Positions 25,089 to 36,593 of a DNA stretch of 64,000 nucleotides are shown here, in pieces. The stretch is taken from contig JAUMIR010000001.1 of the NCBI GenBank assembly GCA_030847615.1, forward strand, positions 179,323,001 through 179,387,000, in the 5' to 3' direction. The notes under the pieces are model-generated. The model had not been told where the DNA came from and made no database searches. It saw only the letters and a program-made list of their open reading frames with translations. The stretch comes from Gambelia wislizenii (lineage: Eukaryota > Chordata > Lepidosauria > Squamata > Crotaphytidae). The first letter of the stretch is position 1, and each line of letters starts with the position of its first letter. Both the position numbers and the translations under genes were made by a program.

Positions 25089-26039
25089 GGCATTTATCTG
25101 ACAGGCCCTTAAAACCTGTTCCTGTTCCATTACCCACACACCCTCTCTCCTCCCATCCCTGAATAAAAAAAAATGTTCACACACGTACCTTAATCCCAGG
25201 ACAGAAACTGCTCCCCCCTCCTCCGGCTGTCCAGGAAGGGAATGGAGCTCTCACAGAGCCTCCTCCCCTTCCTGGAGACCAAATTGCGTTAGGAATTTTT
25301 TTTTAAAAAAAAAACAGACCTCAAAGAAGTGCACCAAGCACCTAAACACCTTTTTTAAAAACCCAAGTAACCCAGGGAGGGAACAAAAAAAGGCTGTCAC
25401 TGACCTCTTTGTCCCAATCAAAGTAGGAAGTGTTTTGCAGGGACCTCCCAGGACCTCCCAGGGAGCTCTGCATTGCACAGGGAATTTAAAAATAAAAAAA
25501 CCCCGAGACATCAAAACATTAAAGCAATCACCTAAACAGTCTTTAAAAGAAACAAGTAAACAGGGGAGGTACAAAAAAGTCTGTCGCTTCCCTGGTTGTC
25601 CAGATCACCACCAGAAGTGTTCTCTACTTACCTTCCAGTACCTTACAGAGGCAGGCAGCCAGGGGAGGAATTTAAAAATAAAAATACAGGCAGACTTCTA
25701 AAAATTAAAAAAGCACCAAAACACTTTTAAAGCTTTAAAAGCAACACGGGAAGTGTACAGAAAAGGCTGTCACTCACCTGGATGTCACAATTGTACCCGG
25801 AAGTGTTTTAACATTGCGCCAGCATAACGGCAAACTAGTTCACAAACCCGTGATTCCGTTACAGAAACAGAACAGGAGATCTATTGACAACTTTTCCCCC
25901 TGAATAAAACAAAACGGAAAGCACACAGGGTCAGAACTGGGTCAGAACGGGAGAGGAGAATGTCGTCTGAAAAAAAAACCTCTTTAAGTGATCCTGTGAC
26001 ATTTCTGTTCCATTTCATTAAGCCCGTCTGATGAAGTCC
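25089..26039. mobile_element. DNA transposon remnant, 951 bp, TSD TAA
   Basis: Ends GGCATTTATCTGACAGG and CCCGTCTGATGAAGTCC, flanked by TAA (25086-25088, 26040-26042). The interior has a repeated block: AGGGACCTCCCAGG, A-rich stretches, and 'CAAGTAACCCAGGGAGG' / 'CAAGTAAACAGGGGAGG' / 'CAACACGGGAAGTGTAC' variants, each followed by a 'CTGTCACTGACCT'-like segment, so it has grown by internal duplication. It shares its right 200 bp with the element at 8088 in the same orientation. No transposase frame is seen. Confidence 0.8.
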
Positions 26040-26142
26040 TAAGTATGCTCAGATGCATTTAGTACAGACAGAATGAAAATAAACAACATTTTGGTGGCTG
26101 TGGTTGTTTTTCTCCCTGCTAAATAAATCAGAATAAATGTTT

Positions 26143-26143
<1 letters not shown>

Positions 26144-26178
<35 letters not shown>
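26144..26178 (+). repeat. (GT)n microsatellite
   Basis: About 17 uninterrupted GT units. Confidence 0.95.
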
Positions 26179-26186
<8 letters not shown>

Positions 26187-26289
26187 GGATAAAGCTAACT
26201 AAGAATCTCACCCTCATTGGGAATCCTGGGGCAATGGAGGAAAGAAGCATAAACATCTTTGATGTCTGGGTGAAAAATCTTTGGCAAGG

Positions 26290-26525
26290 GGCAATGTGTA
26301 CACATGTATATGCCTTCAGGTCTCCTGTCAACTTATGGTAACCTCATGAATTTCATAGGGTGTTCTTGGGCAAGGAATCCCTGGGGGTGGTTTCACCAGT
26401 TCCTTCCTCTAAAATATAGCCTACAGCACCTGCTGTTCATTGGTGGTCTCCTATCCAAGTACTATCCAGGGCTGAGCCTGCTTAGCTTCTAAGATCATAA
26501 GGGATCTGGTGCCTTTAGGGTATTT
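26290..26525 (-). mobile_element. 5S-headed Sauria-type SINE
   Basis: Reverse copy: the tail (CCTTCAGGTCTCCTGTCAAC, AACTGGTGAAACC in complement) comes first on the plus strand, then the 5S head (CTGAGCCTGCTTAGCTTCTAAGATC). Same structure as the 17343 copy. Confidence 0.88.
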
Positions 26526-26629
26526 AGGTCTTCATGGGTTAGTGGCTTGGTACTCTTTAAGCACACCTCACACCCCTTTTCTACCTCTTTGGTTAGACAT
26601 GTGTGAATAAGTTTAATGGCATATAGCAG

Positions 26630-26770
26630 GGTGGGGATTATATGCCCTTCCAGATGTTATATATCAAATGACTGCTCACATCATTCCTTACGATTGGCTA
26701 TGCTGGTAGTGCTGTTCGGTGTTGCAATCCAACAACATATGGAGGGTTGCATGATTCCCATTATTGTTGC
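26630..26770. repeat. Short foldback repeat (TTGGACTGCAG type)
   Basis: TATGCCCTTCCAGATGTTAT on the left and AATCCAACAACATATGGAGG plus GTTGCATGATTCCC on the right, around a GGCTATGCTGGTAGTG core. Eroded copy. Confidence 0.55.
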
Positions 26771-28490
26771 ATATAATCAATGAGTACCACCAAGCAACTT
26801 CTTTGGAGTGGTTGGTAATTCCCAAGGCTTACTACTCAAGGCTCTGGGGCTCATGGGCAGAATATTGATGTTTTAGGACTAATCCAGCTCACTTGCTCAG
26901 TTTGGGGACTTTGTAGGGTGAGATGGGAACTTCCCACATACCCATAATAGTGAGGGGGTGGGCTCTGAGCAGTGGCTATTTAATTCACAGCACCAAGGTG
27001 GAATTACCCAGCTACAACTGGAGCTTGGTTGAATACACACATATGTACCCCTTTACAGGTTTTCTTGATTTGAATAAATGTGTTCCTAGTTCATCCGAAA
27101 ACCATGAGACTCCTATTTTTCTTTCAACCTCTGCCACAATTTTTATTCCTTCCAGCTGTTGTTCCAATCAAATCATCATGTATATTCAAATGCCCTCAGT
27201 TTTTGAACTAGAGCGGGAACAGAATGACATTTGTTGAGAAAGAGCACACCACATCATCATCACCACCACCACAACTACTGCTATCTACTATATCTGTGGT
27301 GCTTTTTTGCTGGCATTGCCAGCAACTGAAACCTCGCACCTCCCCTCCCCCCTCCCACCATTAGAGCATCAATGGCTGGTCTGGACAGAACACTTCTGGG
27401 TGAGATTGCGACATCCAGGTCAGTGACTCTTTTTATGAGCCTCCCCAGTTTACTTGGGACTTTGTCTGTGTGTTTATGTGCTTTCAAAAACTTTTTTCTG
27501 TGTTATTTTTGTTGTTTTTTTAAATTTCCTGTGCTCGTATCTTCTCATGAGAATCCACGGCATTCCATTCAAAGAAGTGAACAGAGCTCCATTCACTCCT
27601 CTGTCATTGCTAGGGCTGCCTATTCACTGGATAGGAGGCAAGTGTGGTAATGGAGGTTCTTTTGCAAGCATAAAAATCATAAATTATGCTGGCAAAAGAA
27701 TGGGAAAGGAGGGTGGTATGATAAAGTCCTAAGTCCCTTCCCAATATTGTTTACTAAGAAATCCCATGTAAAAACAGTTCTCAGAATAGCTCTTTTTATC
27801 TTGATAGCAGTCTATACATACAGTACATACAAATTGTTGCAATTTTTCTCAGTAAATTGTCCAAATAGTTCTGCATTGGTACTTCTGCCTTTATCCAAAA
27901 TAAAATGAAAGAGTGAAAGTTTGGGATCAAATCCTGAGTGGAATGGATAATGTTCAGTACAAGTATGGATCTTATCTTTTAAAGTAGATGTTTGAACTAT
28001 GATTGTTCTGGATATGGTAATAGAGGACAAGGTGAAATCAATTTTCTAAACTCTATACATACCACCCCTCTCAATTTGTTCTACAACAGCTGGTGTGCAA
28101 TGGATGAAAATTGACCACCTAAAATGAGTCTTTCCTTTCGCTTTTGGATCATAGTGTGCTACCACCACTTCTTCTCACAACTCAGATAATTTTATTCAAA
28201 ATAAATGAAAAGCAACCAGCTGAAAGGATGGTAGAGACATTAAATCCTGCAGAATGTTAGTATTGTTTTAAAATGCAGAATAAACCAAAAGGTCTGAACA
28301 AGATATGTCTCTTCAGTTAAAACAATTAAATGAAATTCAACATGGCCACCATTGCCACTTATTGTTTCTCAACCCTTCTTTGCCTCTTGGAGTCATTTAT
28401 AGCTGCCAGGACTAGGCATGAAAAAGCATTTCACTGGAGTTGAGATTTTAGTGAAGGTATTCATTTTGCACCTCCCAAGACTCATTTCAA
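26771..28490. other. No gene seen
   Basis: Anonymous sequence around the truncated DNA element at 27375-27729. The 104-codon frame at 26923 has no domain. Confidence 0.55.
27375..27729. mobile_element. Truncated DNA transposon of the 18598 family
   Basis: Contains CAGAACACTTCTGGGTGAGATTGCGACATCCAGGTCAGTGAC, closely matching the 18598 copy, the GAATCCACGGCATTCCATTCAAAGAAGTGAA block, and a right end GATAAAGTCC followed by TAA. The left half is missing or unrecognisable. Confidence 0.65.
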
Positions 28491-28573
28491 GATTTCCTGC
28501 GTGGCAGGGGGGTTGGACTGGATGGCCCTCGTGGTCTCTTCCAACTCTGCAATTCTATGATTCTATGATTCTA
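28491..28573 (+). mobile_element. CR1 LINE 3' tip
   Basis: GTTGGACTGGATGGCCCTCG, TCTCTTCCAACTCTGCAATT, then ATTCTATG repeats: the terminal 80 bp of a CR1. Confidence 0.93.
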
Positions 28574-28728
28574 AGATAAAGTGTATCTTGCACTAGAAAT
28601 TCACACATTTGTGAGTCTTGTGGTGTATTTCAGAATAAAAAAACACAAGCGTATCTTTTAAAAATTATTTTAATTATGTACAGTTGAAAACTACACCAGA
28701 GAAATTGTTGCTAATAAGAAAGTGTATA

Positions 28729-28957
28729 CAGTTGTCCCTCCGTATCCACGGATTTGGTATTCACAGATTTAAGTATTCATGGCTTGAAAATATTCTTTAA
28801 AAAATAATAATCCAAAAAGCAAACCTTGATTTTGCCATCTTATATAAGGGGCACCATTTTGCTATGCCATTGCATATAATGGGACTTGCGTATTCACGGA
28901 TTTTGCTATCCACAGGGGTCCTGGAACCAAACCCCAGCGAATATGAAGGGACAACTG
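28729..28957 (+). mobile_element. Mariner-like MITE, 229 bp, TA TSD
   Basis: Ends CAGTTGTCCCTCCGTATCCA and the complement of CGAATATGAAGGGACAACTG, flanked by TA. The interior ATTCATGGCTTGAAAATATTC and CTTATATAAGGGGCACCATT is shared with copies at 42137 and 58824. Confidence 0.88.
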
Positions 28958-28959
28958 TA

Positions 28960-31150
28960 TACAAAATGCATGTATGCAGGAAAAATGCATAAGGGAAATA
29001 TATACAGATTTTCATGCAGAAAGAGGAAACCTGCATGCAAACAAAGGGAGGATGAAAATACAGGTGGGATAGGGAAAAGCACAGTGAAGTCAGGGCTGAG
29101 AGTTAAACAACACTGCAGCAAGTATAGAAACCATAGAGACCCAAAATATCTTCCCCGCAGACTGAAAGCTGGAAAGGCATTTCACAACCATTTCTCTCAG
29201 GGATGGGGATTTGTGAAATAGGGGCTCACCAGACCAAGCAGAAGCAGCAAAATTATTATTTTTTTATCAGCCACATGCACTTGCCTCAGCATGCCTCACA
29301 GGCGTACAGAAATGTTTAGATTCTTTAATATCCACATCTGAAAATTCAATTGTAAGTTCTTCCATCCTGTTTTTCCTTATCTACATCCTTAAAGGCCATA
29401 AGCAAAGTCTAAGCTACAGGCAGAATTCCCTTGATAAGAGTTTAAGCTAGAGGTGGGAATCATATGGTCCTCCAGTTTTGCTATGAGCTACAAGCCAGCA
29501 AGGTCTGATCTAGACTCTACACTGGAAGTAGGCATGGTGAGCCCTGAGAGTGGGAATCTGTCCTCAGACCTCCAGAAAAAGTCTACCCCTGGTCCATTAT
29601 GCTTCTTCTTCTTTTGCCTTCCTCTTTCCTCCCATGATTTTGTCAGATAACCATCTTTGCAGCAGCTTTTTACTTTGTTCTCTGTCTGTTAATCAAACTG
29701 TCTCTTAGCTAGCATCAATCGCTTTTCAGAAGTCAGACCCTCTTCTGTGATACTTCTAGAAAAATTGTGCAGTTTTGCAGGGAGAACAAAAGGTACTGTA
29801 TTTCTTCACAGCTCTCATCAGCAGTGGACACAATTTGTTTGTTTTTTTCCTCCTTCCAGGGGGAATTCTGGGAAAATAAATAGAGGTCAGCTATGGGAGC
29901 AGACATTTTGTGGTAGTTCTCATTTCCTTTACACTGCAATGCCTTTCATAACAGGCCATTCTGAGAAAATGAGTACGGTAGCTGTTTGAAGCTAGCCACT
30001 CAGTTTCACCCTCCCTGAAATTTTGTGCTCTCTTTTTGAAATCATCTGTCTAATTTTGTAGCCTGACAATGGGTCTGTGAAATAGTGAAATGAGGGCATT
30101 TCAACTTGGCCCTAAAACTGAACATTCCAAATCATCTCAGCAGCTTATCCAATCAGCACAAATGGTTTCCCCCCCAAAAAAATACAATACAACATAAATA
30201 TTTAAAGGGAACTTTCAATAAAAAGACTGTGCACTAGTGACAGGTTATCTTTAGAGCTTTTGTGCCAAATCCTTCAAGATATTTTCTATGTTATGGGAAG
30301 TTTAAGGAACAGTTTAGACATTATGTAGTGGAACCTCTTATGACTGAGTTTATCAGCCCTGAATTTTTATTACTTTTGGTGTAATATATGTATACAAGAT
30401 TAATAATGGACAATCCAGTTGGTTATATGACCTCTACCTACTGGTATTTCTACCTGCAAATGAGAAGCTGTGTATCTGTTCCCACTGAAATCATTGAGTT
30501 TCTTAGTGACTGCAAAGTAAGCAAACTTTTAAATCATTTCTTTGGCTTTTTCAAATGATGCTTTGCATTTTAATGCTCTTCTGTTTCATAACAACACAAT
30601 ACACATTGTAAGGCTTGCTACAATATAGAAAAGTGATAAGAAAAGAACTGTTAAGGGTTTTGTTTTCTTTACCTTTTAGCCTTTACCTTTTAACCTGTTT
30701 CACTTGCTTATACATCTTAGCACAGTCATGTTAATTCTGGAAACTACAGTCTCAGTCAAGTAAAGAAGCAGCATTGAACTTTTATAGTTCAGTCATGCTG
30801 AATCTCCCACTCCCCTTTGTGTATTGTGTTGCAAATATATATATAAAAAGAAAATTATGAAGAACAGTTGTACATGTTAATGGAAGAAAACTACACCCTG
30901 TGATGGAGATTGGCATTCTAACATTACTGCATTCAACCATCAAAGAGAAAAGCAAGCGTGGCACTTAAAAAGCTGCTTGCCTCTTTGGTGGCAGGAACAA
31001 GGACAAGGGCAGAGGTGGGGATGCAAATAAGTACCAGCTACAGAAAAACTTTTCTCTCATATATCTCTTCTATGGATCCTGGCCAGAATCAGGTAATAAT
31101 GAGAGAGATCTTGAATTGCAGATTGGCTTAAGTCACTTGGTCTTACAATG
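28960..31150. other. No gene seen
   Basis: Apparently unique AT-rich DNA. No repeat recognised, which makes it one of the few stretches where conserved noncoding elements could be sought. Confidence 0.5.
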
Positions 31151-31229
31151 TGTTGTTGTAGTTGTAGTTGTAGTTGTGTGCCTTCAAGTCATTTCTGATT
31201 TATGGCAACCCTAAGGGTTTTCTCTTAGG

Positions 31230-31765
31230 GCCTTACTATCCTAAAGGTACCAGATTCATGGAAGCTAAGCAGGGTCAGCCCTGATTCGTACTTGGATGGG
31301 AGACCACCAATGAATCCCAGGTACTGTAGACTATATTTCACATGAAGGAACTGGCAAACCCACCTCCGCAGATTCCTTGCCTAAGGACTGTATCAGATGC
31401 AGCAAAAACCACATCAGAAGGAAGCGATGATAACAGAAACAAGCAACATTATCAGACAAAGTCATTCAGTTGTTCCAGGAGCAGAGTGCGGGCATGTTTT
31501 ATAAGATGTCACCTTTTATTGATGGCTCAGCCCATGAATAAAAAAGTGATGCCTTGTCCGTGCCTGCTCTACACCCCTGGAACGGGTGAACAATGAGAGC
31601 ATCTGATAATGTCACTCATTTCTTTTATCATTGTGTCCTTCTGACATGGTCTTGTAGTGGTAAGTACCTTGTCTGATAAAGTCCTAAGAAAACCCTATGA
31701 AATTTATGGGGTCACCATAAATCAACAAGCAACTTGAAGATATGTGCACACACATGCACACACAT
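31230..31765 (+). mobile_element. 5S-headed Sauria-type SINE, split by a MITE
   Basis: Head GGAAGCTAAGCAGGGTCAGC and TACTTGGATGGGAGACCACC, then the tail; interrupted at 31385-31684 by a foldback element and resuming TAAGAAAACCCTATGAAATT. It is itself inserted in a reverse-oriented Sauria SINE. Confidence 0.85.
31385..31684. mobile_element. Foldback MITE, 300 bp, TSD TAA, inside a SINE
   Basis: Ends GGACTGTATCAGATGC and TGTCTGATAAAGTCC, flanked by TAA (31382-31384, 31685-31687). It sits in a 5S-headed SINE at a point where other copies read CCTAAGAAAACCC without interruption, which confirms the 3-bp duplication. Internal arms are more diverged than in the 10852 copy. Confidence 0.88.
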
Positions 31766-31945
31766 GTGGGTTGTTTCTGCAAGGTTTGTTCAGAGGGGGG
31801 TTGCCATTGCCTTCCTCTAAGAATGAGAGAGAGTGAATTGCCCAAAGTCCCCCAGTCAGTTTCTATGGCTGCATGGGGATTTGAATTCTGGTCTCCCAGA
31901 GTTCTTCTCCACAAACCATTACATTGTACTGGCTCACACTTGCTA

Positions 31946-32603
31946 TAGTGATTAGCTCAAAGCAGTTGAATGATGCCTATCAATTGATCTGTGCTAGTCT
32001 TTTATTGCAAAATCAATTGGTCTGAGCAGATGTGTAATTGAAGATTAATGTGGCTAGATTGCAAGTAGTGGTGAAATTCAGCAAGAAGGTACAGAGACAG
32101 AGCACTGGCAGTTTGAAAATTACTTAGGGCTATCATTTCACCCTTTGAAACTCCTCACCTCACAAATGTACTTTGTGACTCAAACTATTTTGCTGAAGCA
32201 GTCACCATGTATAAAGCACAGGGTTTAAGCATTTGCAGGATTTTGTTTTGCTTTTGTGCTAAGAAAGTATGTCTGAAATCTGAACTTCTCTGAGATCCTT
32301 AGAAAATATCAGTGCAATCAGACTGTAGTGGGTGTCATCCACTGTTCATCAGGACAGAACATTTTGATGGACAGCCTTTGGCCAATGAAAGAATTTCCCT
32401 TCCTCACTTTGGGAATCATTAACCCAGAGTCACCATCTCAGGTTATTGGCCCTGATCGAGCCTATAAGAATATCCAGGCACTGGTTCAGCACTTGGAGAA
32501 CCTACTGGATTCCAATCACAAGAAGAAGAATAGCTGAGTGTCATTAGCATACTCATAGCATCCGGCCCCTCTAATTAACATGCTGATTCTTTTAGCCTAG
32601 TAC
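31946..32603. other. No gene seen
   Basis: Anonymous; one short frame (32328-32537) without a recognisable domain. Confidence 0.5.
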
Positions 32604-32755
32604 ATTTCCTATATCAGGGGTACGAATCATGTAGCTTCTAGCTATTTTTGGACTGCAGTTCCCAGGAGTCCTAGCCAGCATAGTCAGTGGTGAGGAAAGC
32701 TGGAAAATTAAGTCCAACAACATCCGGACAGCTGCATGATTCTTGCCTGTGTCTG
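32604..32755. repeat. Short foldback repeat (TTGGACTGCAG type)
   Basis: Inverted arms TTTTTGGACTGCAGTTCCCAGG and AAGTCCAACAACATCCGGAC around CCTAGCCAGCATAGTCAGTGG, with CATGTAGCTTC and GCTGCATGATTC outside. Related sequences lie at 26630-26770, 33048-33175 and 34990-35085. Confidence 0.6.
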
Positions 32756-33047
32756 GACAAAGGGAAGTTTTCTTGAATTTTTTCAGAACAGGAATTATTG
32801 CCATTTCTCATACAATGGCATAAAATTGTACTCGGTGTATCAGTGAGTTGCATTAGAGTAGAGATCGTAGGAGTACCGACCTCTTGCTATGTAATATATT
32901 TTTCTGCCTACCACCACCACCACCATCAAAAGAGATTTTGCCAATATAAGTGCATCTTTATATGGCATCATTTAAATGAGAAATATTTTGTGACAATTGA
33001 TGAGCCCTCTAACAATGATTGATGAGTTTATGTGATGTAAGAGTGGT

Positions 33048-33175
33048 GAGAGTCATGTGACCCTTCAGATGTTGTTGGACTTTGAGTCCCAGCACTCTTC
33101 AACAATGGCTATCTTGGCTATGGCTGTTGGAAGCTGCAGACCAAAATCATCTAGAGGGATGCATGAGTTCCACTC
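33048..33175. repeat. Short foldback repeat (TTGGACTGCAG type)
   Basis: GTGACCCTTCAGATGTTGTT and GGACTTTGAGTCCCAGCACT on one side, CTGCAGACCAAAATCATC and GAGGGATGCATGAG on the other. Same plan as the 32604 copy. Confidence 0.55.
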
Positions 33176-33385
33176 CATCACAGAATGTTCATAACTGTTT
33201 CTGCAAAGTTCTAAACAACAGGGTGAGGAAAATGAAAAATCAATTTGATGCAGAAAATATCGCTCAGGCTTACACAGTGAAAGATTTGCACCAGTAAAGT
33301 GGAAGACTACATAGGAAGACATAGAATGGTCCATGGATGACAATGGCTGATTCAGGATTGCTACAGACAGAGAGAGCGAGAGAAA

Positions 33386-33901
33386 GGCCTTGCCTAAGTG
33401 GACTGTTTTACCTCAGCTTGCCCTGTCTTGTAGCCCTGCAGTCTGCACAACACAGGGCCTTTGCCTCATGATGCCTGGGGCTAAAACAGGGATAAGATGG
33501 GGAAAATGGGGTAAAGCCCATTAAAACATTTCAGCAAAATACCTGGGAAAACTGCCTCTTTTCAAATAAACCAGATTGGCTTCCACAGAAATGCAGGAGG
33601 ACATACCGGCATGCTGGTCCATCTCTATGGCCACCACAATTTCCATCCATGTCACATTCTCTGAAGCCGGAAAGGAGGCCCACAGCATGTGACCAAGCCT
33701 GGTCACATGCAGGGCCCTTTATCACATGCTTCAGGCCCCTTTCATGTCTTCAGGGAATGCAACACAGATGGAAGCATCAGGATCTGCAGAGATGGGCTGG
33801 CTTTCCATGCGGACTTCTGCCCAATTTATGCAGGTAACAGGGGAGCAACAGGTCTGATCTGGGACCAGAATACATCAGCAGCAAGCCGATGTATTATGGC
33901 C
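33386..33901 (-). mobile_element. Second MITE family, reverse-oriented copy, about 516 bp
   Basis: Ends GGCCTTGCCTAAGTGGAC and AAGCCGATGTATTATGGCC. The interior repeats GCCCTGCAGTCTG, ACAGGGCCTTTGCCTCATG and, around 33680-33745, CATGTGACCAAGCCTGGTCACATGC, as in the 14496 copy but inverted overall. Noncoding. Confidence 0.7.
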
Positions 33902-34104
33902 AATAATGAGCCAAAAAGAGAGGTGAGCTAAAAACCATAACTGCAGGTGGAAATACATGTATGAAGAGAATAAGGGGAAAGACAGAGAGTTGAAACTTGA
34001 GGTACAATGACACCCAAAGGCACTGAAGTCACACAGCATCTTTGGGCACTCAACTTGTACCACCATTTTGTTTGACAAATGTGTTTTGTCCATCTATGTA
34101 TCAA

Positions 34105-34345
34105 AAGAGAACTAGTGCAAGCTAGTGATTCTATGTTGCAGTAGGATGAGGAAGACCTGACTTCAGATCCTCACTCAGGCATTAATTTCACTGGGTGACT
34201 TTGGTAGCCATTTTCTTTCAGCCTAAAACTATCTCACAGGAGAGTTATGAGGAGAAACAACAAGGAAAGTATGTAAACTGCCTAGAGCTGCTTAGAGGAA
34301 AGATGTGACATAGCAGTAAAAACAACTTGTAAAAATAAAATGATT
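34105..34345 (+). mobile_element. Degenerate tRNA-related SINE
   Basis: Contains GACTTCAGATCCTCACTCAGG, TCACTGGGTGACTTTGG, CTCACAGGAGAGTTATGAGG and an A-rich end (AACTTGTAAAAATAAAATG), a typical SINE order with a LINE-like tail. The 5' boundary is uncertain. Confidence 0.6.
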
Positions 34346-34989
34346 TACTTATTACATAAAAGGGTTTTGTTTTGTTTTAAATGTTTAACCCAAAGGATTC
34401 TTCATGCATTTATACTTACTGCACAGAGTGCAGTGGTCTAGTTGTAATCATTGCTAATGAAAGGGATTATTTAGTGAGTGGAAAAATTAAGATTAGAAAC
34501 AATGTGTAGGAATGTATTAGTATGCCTGTTCGATCTGTTTTATTTCAAACTTCGGGAGAAATGAGAAAATTGCAGTTTAACACTTCCTGTAGTAAACAGA
34601 TTACAGTATGTTCATATATATGTCTTGCAGGCTAGAAGATACGGTTTTGTTTTAGAAATTATTCAGCATTAAAATATATGTAAAATTCACAGTTAAAGGT
34701 TACCAAGAAGGAAGAATTTTCTGCACCAGACAAAGTACAAAAAGTCTTTGAAAAAGCTATGCATCTGATGACCTGATTAAAATGCACTTTATTTTTCAGT
34801 GATTAGTAATTCTCATCTAATATTTTCCTGTATATTTTAGCCATGCCCCAACCAGCAGAAATAATACCTAAGATGCCAGTTAAACATTACAAAAATGAAC
34901 ATGGTTTCTCAGACACACCATAATCTGAGACACCATCAGTTGACCTTTCCTTGGAGAACTAAAGTTCAGGTTATATTAAAGCAAAACTT

Positions 34990-35085
34990 GGGGAAAAAAC
35001 ATTTTGGAATACAACTCCAAAAATATACAAGCCAGTCCATGCTGGTTTGGGTATTCTGGGAATGATAGTCCAAACATGTTGCTTT
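34990..35085. repeat. Short foldback repeat, partial
   Basis: GGAATACAACTCCAAAAATA, CAGTCCATGCTGGTTTGGG and ATTCTGGGAATGATAGTCC resemble the core of the 32604 family. Outer ends missing. Confidence 0.45.
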
Positions 35086-35461
35086 TTGAGGCAAAGTGAC
35101 CTTGAAATGTATTGGAAGGGATGCATTTGTATATATTCCAAGAGGTCTGAGTCAATGAATAGAGCAATTGTGCATCACACAAGCAGTTCTTATTTTGTTT
35201 ACATCAGACTTGAAGACAGTGACTTTAACTTAGCAGCACCTTGTACTACAAAATGGGTATCACCAGTTCTGCTTTTGATACAAAACATGCATTACAAGAG
35301 AGAGAAAAATAAATATGCTAATATTTTCCTGATATAATTGATTGTTTCCCCTTGTTTGGAGTTTATTTTATGAATGCTCAGCTGCTGTTCAACATCATAG
35401 GAATTTTTTGGGTAATTGTGTACTGGAGACCAAAATCCGAGATTCTGGGAACATGTGTGTG

Positions 35462-35464
<3 letters not shown>

Positions 35465-35494
<30 letters not shown>
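35465..35494 (+). repeat. (GT)n microsatellite
   Basis: About 15 GT units, preceded by GTGTGCATGT variants. Confidence 0.95.
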
Positions 35495-35495
<1 letters not shown>

Positions 35496-35756
35496 GTGGG
35501 GTAGTATAAGTGTTTAAGTCACAATTTAATGTACATTTATTTCCAACATAATCAATATGAATACTGCACTAATTTGGATACGTTTATTTCCTCCACCTTC
35601 CATTGATTCATGCAAATGTGATTTACTATCATCAATGAGTTTTTTTTCCTAGATGCTACTCAATGCCTCCAGTTTATATCTCCCCACACAAAAAAATTGA
35701 GAACAGAGGAAATAACAACAAATCTGAAACTCTGAAAGTGAACTGAAGTAATCCAT

Positions 35757-35847
35757 ACACTAGGACTGCAATCCTAGACACAACTCACCTAACCACTGGA
35801 ACTGTATGAAATAGACTTTTGAGAAGAGATGCATAGGATTGTGTGAT
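35757..35847. repeat. Short interspersed repeat (AGGATTGCA type)
   Basis: CACTAGGACTGCAATCCTAG...GAGAAGAGATGCATAGGATTG: inverted TAGGATTGCA ends. The same motif recurs at 56960-57075 (GAGTAGACACGTATGGGATTG) and in the repeat split by the MITE at 13282. Class unknown. Confidence 0.5.
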
Positions 35848-35937
35848 GCAGCTGCTGTAGCAAACCCCCCCTCTCTATTCTGCTTTTGTCAGATCTCACC
35901 TGAAGTGCTGTGTCCAGTTCTGAGCAACACACTCTAA

Positions 35938-36527
35938 GGACTTTATCAGAGGCGGCAAAAATAGAAAGATTATGACATCAGGATAGCACAAATGGACCAC
36001 GCCACCACATGATGTCATGATTATCCCATTCCCTAGCCACGGAAAAACCTGTCACTTTTCATTGATGAGTTAATCCATCAAAAGATCTTCAATAACACTG
36101 TTTTCATGGAATTGAAAGCATGCAAAACCATGTCCTGTTGTAATCACAAGGTTACAGCATGAATGGGCGGTCATCAGCAAGGAAATTTCTGAGTGAAAAT
36201 GCAAAAATGAAGCACAGGACACTCTTTTTATGCCCTGCTTGTTTTGCTGGCAAGTTTTTAGGTTTGTTTTTATTTCTTAATTTATCTGTTTTTGACTTTT
36301 AAGCATGCTCGCATCTCCTCACAAGAACCACTGAGATCTTGCCCATGCTGAATCACAGAAGGAAACCCCCATTCTTAAAGCACTAGTGATCATCATGCAA
36401 TGATTCTGTGGTGGTTCTTTCATGTGATTACAGCAATGTGTGAAGGTAAGTGTTATAATTCCACAATGTTTCCATTATTCACATTCGCAGAATTACAACA
36501 TTTTTGGATGTTCATCTGATAAAGTAC
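35938..36527. mobile_element. DNA transposon remnant, 590 bp, inserted in an old CR1
   Basis: Ends GGACTTTATCAGAGGC and TTCATCTGATAAAGTAC; TAA on the left and TTT on the right. Same length and orientation as the 18598 copy, including the TCATTGATG...ATCCATCA segment. It splits a diverged CR1 whose halves lie at 35848-35937 and 36528 onward. Confidence 0.75.
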
Positions 36528-36593
36528 TTTGAAGGATATCAATAAGCTGGAATGTCCCAAGGAAAGTGACCATGGTCCGAAGGGTCCAAAAAC

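Larger units (their letters stand above)
31151..31945 (-). mobile_element. tRNA-headed Sauria SINE, split by a 5S SINE
   Basis: The reverse 3' part GTTGTAGTTGTGTGCCTTCAAGTCATTTC...CTAAGG lies at 31151-31228; the rest (TGCAAGGTTTGTTCAGAGG, CCTTCCTCTAAGAATGAGAGAG, GGATTTGAATTCTGGTCTCCC) lies at 31770-31945. The pieces are separated by the 5S SINE, with GGGTTTTCT and GGGTTGTTTCT at the junctions as a likely imperfect duplication. Confidence 0.82.
34346..35756. other. No gene seen
   Basis: AT-rich spacer with a foldback fragment (34990-35085) and the GT microsatellite. Confidence 0.55.

Noticed and set aside
24866..25162. Plus-strand frame of 98 codons
   Set aside because: Runs along one arm of a palindromic transposon; a mirror frame exists on the other strand.
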